A stretch of DNA of 5,758 nucleotides from Halieaceae bacterium (GTDB lineage: Bacteria; Pseudomonadota; Gammaproteobacteria; Pseudomonadales; Halieaceae): contig JABIZW010000175.1 in assembly GCA_018666295.1 (NCBI GenBank), positions 1-5,758 on the forward strand, written 5' to 3'. Below are positions 4,437-5,758 of the stretch, in pieces. Numbering within the stretch: the stretch's first letter is position 1; every line of letters starts with the position of its first letter. The notes beneath the pieces are model-generated. The model saw nothing but the letters and a program-made list of their open reading frames with translations. It did no database searches and was not told the origin of the DNA. The position numbers were made by a program, and so were the translations under genes.

Positions 4437-5758
4437 TTAATAGGACGTATCCGTTGAACGATCGGCGATGTAGGCGATGCGACCATTTACCACGGTCATC
4501 ACTGTCTTTGCCGTCAAGATTGCCGCCGGCTTGGCACGAAGAAAATCTGTATCAAATATCGATAGATCGGCCTGCTTCCCCACGCTGATCGATCCTCGTC
4601 TCTCCTCTTGAAAAGTACTGTACGCAGGCCAAAGTGTGAACATTCGCAAGGCATCTTCCCGCGACACTGCGTACTCGGGGTGCCAGCCTGCTCCCGAGGT
4701 CCCGTCCAAGCGTTGGCGTGTAATCGCTGCGTAGAACTCGATTCTTGGATCGCCCGCCTCCACTGGTGCATCAGACCCGGCGACAATTTTTACGCCGCGC
4801 TTAAGCAGTGGCCGCCACGGATACGCATACTGCAACCGCTCAAGACCCAAGCGTGCGGGAGCAAAGTTCAGATCACCAATGGCATGACTGGGCTGCATAG
4901 AAGCAATCACTTTCATGTCTTGAAGCCGCTGCTGATCTTTAATGGGGATGATTTGAGCATGTTCTAAGCGCCAACGCAGATCCTCTCGCTGCCACTCACT
5001 GCGCGGTAAAGCGTCCCAAGCTTCTTGGTACCAGTCCAATGTGGCGCTCACAGCGCGATCGCCAATCACATGCGTCAAAATTTGCAGGCCGTTACGAAGA
5101 GCACCCTCCAAGACGGGCATCAGTTCCGCCTTCGTCGTTCGGTTCATAAAGCCGTTGTGATTTGCGTCCGCATACGGCTCGAGTAAGGCCGCGCCCCGTG
5201 AACCTAAAGTGCCGTCAATAAAGACCTTTATTCCACCAAGATCAATCAGTCCGTCATCGCTGTGCTCAGCGCCCTGCGCAAGAAGCGGGCCTGCTTGAGC
5301 GATCGGCACGGCCACATAGACTCTGTGTGCCATAGCGCCTTCATAACGAAGCTCCTGTAATAGTCGCAACTCACGCCAGGACATGCCTGCGTCGTGCGTG
5401 GACGTCCAGCCCCGTGACGCGTTAACCGCCATACCACGGTATAAATTGTCTTTCACGTACGCATCAGTGTCCGCAGGTATTAGATTGCGAAAGGGCTCCA
5501 TCGCATTACCCAACACATACCCTGTGAGCTCGCCCTCGTTGTTACGATCAAAGCGACCACCCGCCGGATCCGGTGTTTCCCGAGTGATGCCGGCCAGCAT
5601 CAGCGCTTTAGAATTGACTAATGCAGACACACCGTCGGCTCTTGGCATAAATAGTGGCTTGCTCTCAGTGAAAGGATCGACATCCCAGCGTGTGAGAAAT
5701 CGCCGCTCGCCCACCCACTCCCGTTCAATCCAGCCGCGACCCAACACCCATTGACCGG
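4437..5758 (-). CDS. Amidohydrolase family 3 (YtcJ-like) metal-dependent hydrolase, 5'-truncated
   Basis: The visible 439 residues lack the N-terminus, which lies beyond the right edge. The frame continues upstream of the GTG at 5747 as G-Q-W-V-L-G-R-G-W-I-E, a common internal motif of YtcJ-like proteins, so that GTG is not a start. Full-length relatives are about 550-600 residues, so roughly 110-150 residues with the first HxH metal motif and any signal peptide are missing. Counting from V at 5747, the motifs are GIKVFIDGTLGSRGAAL (172-188; Lys174 is a candidate carboxylated metal ligand), HVIGDRAV (226-233), LEHAQI (261-266), ASMQPSHAIGD (282-292) and GSDAPVE with AGDPR (324-335; Asp326 catalytic). 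The C-terminal K-x-A-D-L-S-I-F-D closes the composite beta-domain typical of amidohydrolases. It probably hydrolyses an amide or cyclic substrate; the substrate is unknown. The gene converges with the S4 protein gene and ends with TAA. Confidence 0.93.
   Translation of the reverse strand, partial: GQWVLGRGWIEREWVGERRFLTRWDVDPFTESKPLFMPRADGVSALVNSKALMLAGITRETPDPAGGRFDRNNEGELTGYVLGNAMEPFRNLIPADTDAYVKDNLYRGMAVNASRGWTSTHDAGMSWRELRLLQELRYEGAMAHRVYVAVPIAQAGPLLAQGAEHSDDGLIDLGGIKVFIDGTLGSRGAALLEPYADANHNGFMNRTTKAELMPVLEGALRNGLQILTHVIGDRAVSATLDWYQEAWDALPRSEWQREDLRWRLEHAQIIPIKDQQRLQDMKVIASMQPSHAIGDLNFAPARLGLERLQYAYPWRPLLKRGVKIVAGSDAPVEAGDPRIEFYAAITRQRLDGTSGAGWHPEYAVSREDALRMFTLWPAYSTFQEERRGSISVGKQADLSIFDTDFLRAKPAAILTAKTVMTVVNGRIAYIADRSTDTSY

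Noticed and set aside
4608..4967. Plus-strand frame inside the amidohydrolase gene, and similar overlapping frames at 5383-5754, 307-672 and 3393-3686
   Set aside because: Each lies opposite or out of phase with a gene that has clear family motifs, and the translations show no domain features.

Overview
The window looks like chromosomal DNA of a gammaproteobacterium, probably a marine one. The evidence is a YbcJ-type S4 protein, a gammaproteobacterial-style tRNA-Ile2 with encoded CCA, and balanced base composition. This placement is inferred from protein and tRNA character, not from a search.

Layout: (1) The 3' part of an Old Yellow Enzyme (NADH:flavin oxidoreductase) gene runs rightward to 933. 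(2) A small lipoprotein-like gene faces it on the minus strand (967-1343). Its signal-peptide region is broken, or recoded, at a run of eight T's. (3) A tRNA with CAU anticodon, best read as tRNA-Ile2, lies at 1565-1641. (4) An alpha/beta hydrolase with an Asp-type nucleophile elbow and a MEST/PEG1-like body follows at 1699-2652. (5) About 270 bp without a firm gene holds a 43-codon frame resembling an Old Yellow Enzyme N-terminus, plus a short direct repeat around a weak hairpin. (6) One 382-residue frame, 2927-4075, is interrupted only by an in-frame TGA. It encodes a peroxiredoxin-like protein in which the TGA replaces the first cysteine of the FYRGFW-C-x-x-C motif. (7) A YbcJ-like S4 RNA-binding protein lies at 4177-4407. 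(8) On the minus strand, a YtcJ-type amidohydrolase enters from the right edge without its N-terminus.

The main discovery is item 6. The TGA sits exactly at the catalytic Cys codon, giving U-P-P-C, and is followed by C. A perfect 6-bp hairpin with a 5-nt loop begins 10 nt after the TGA, with a G at the second loop position. This fits the known bacterial SECIS layout, so the gene is best read as one selenoprotein. Standard gene calling would split it into a hypothetical protein and a truncated redoxin. The protein also has an uncharacterised N-terminal domain with a C-x4-C pair and a hydrophobic C-terminal membrane segment.

The genes do not form an obvious pathway. Old Yellow Enzyme, Sec-redoxin, hydrolase and amidohydrolase are separate metabolic or redox functions, and only the plus-strand genes from the tRNA onward share a direction. 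No selA, selB, selC or selD gene is in the window, so selenocysteine use must be confirmed elsewhere in the genome.
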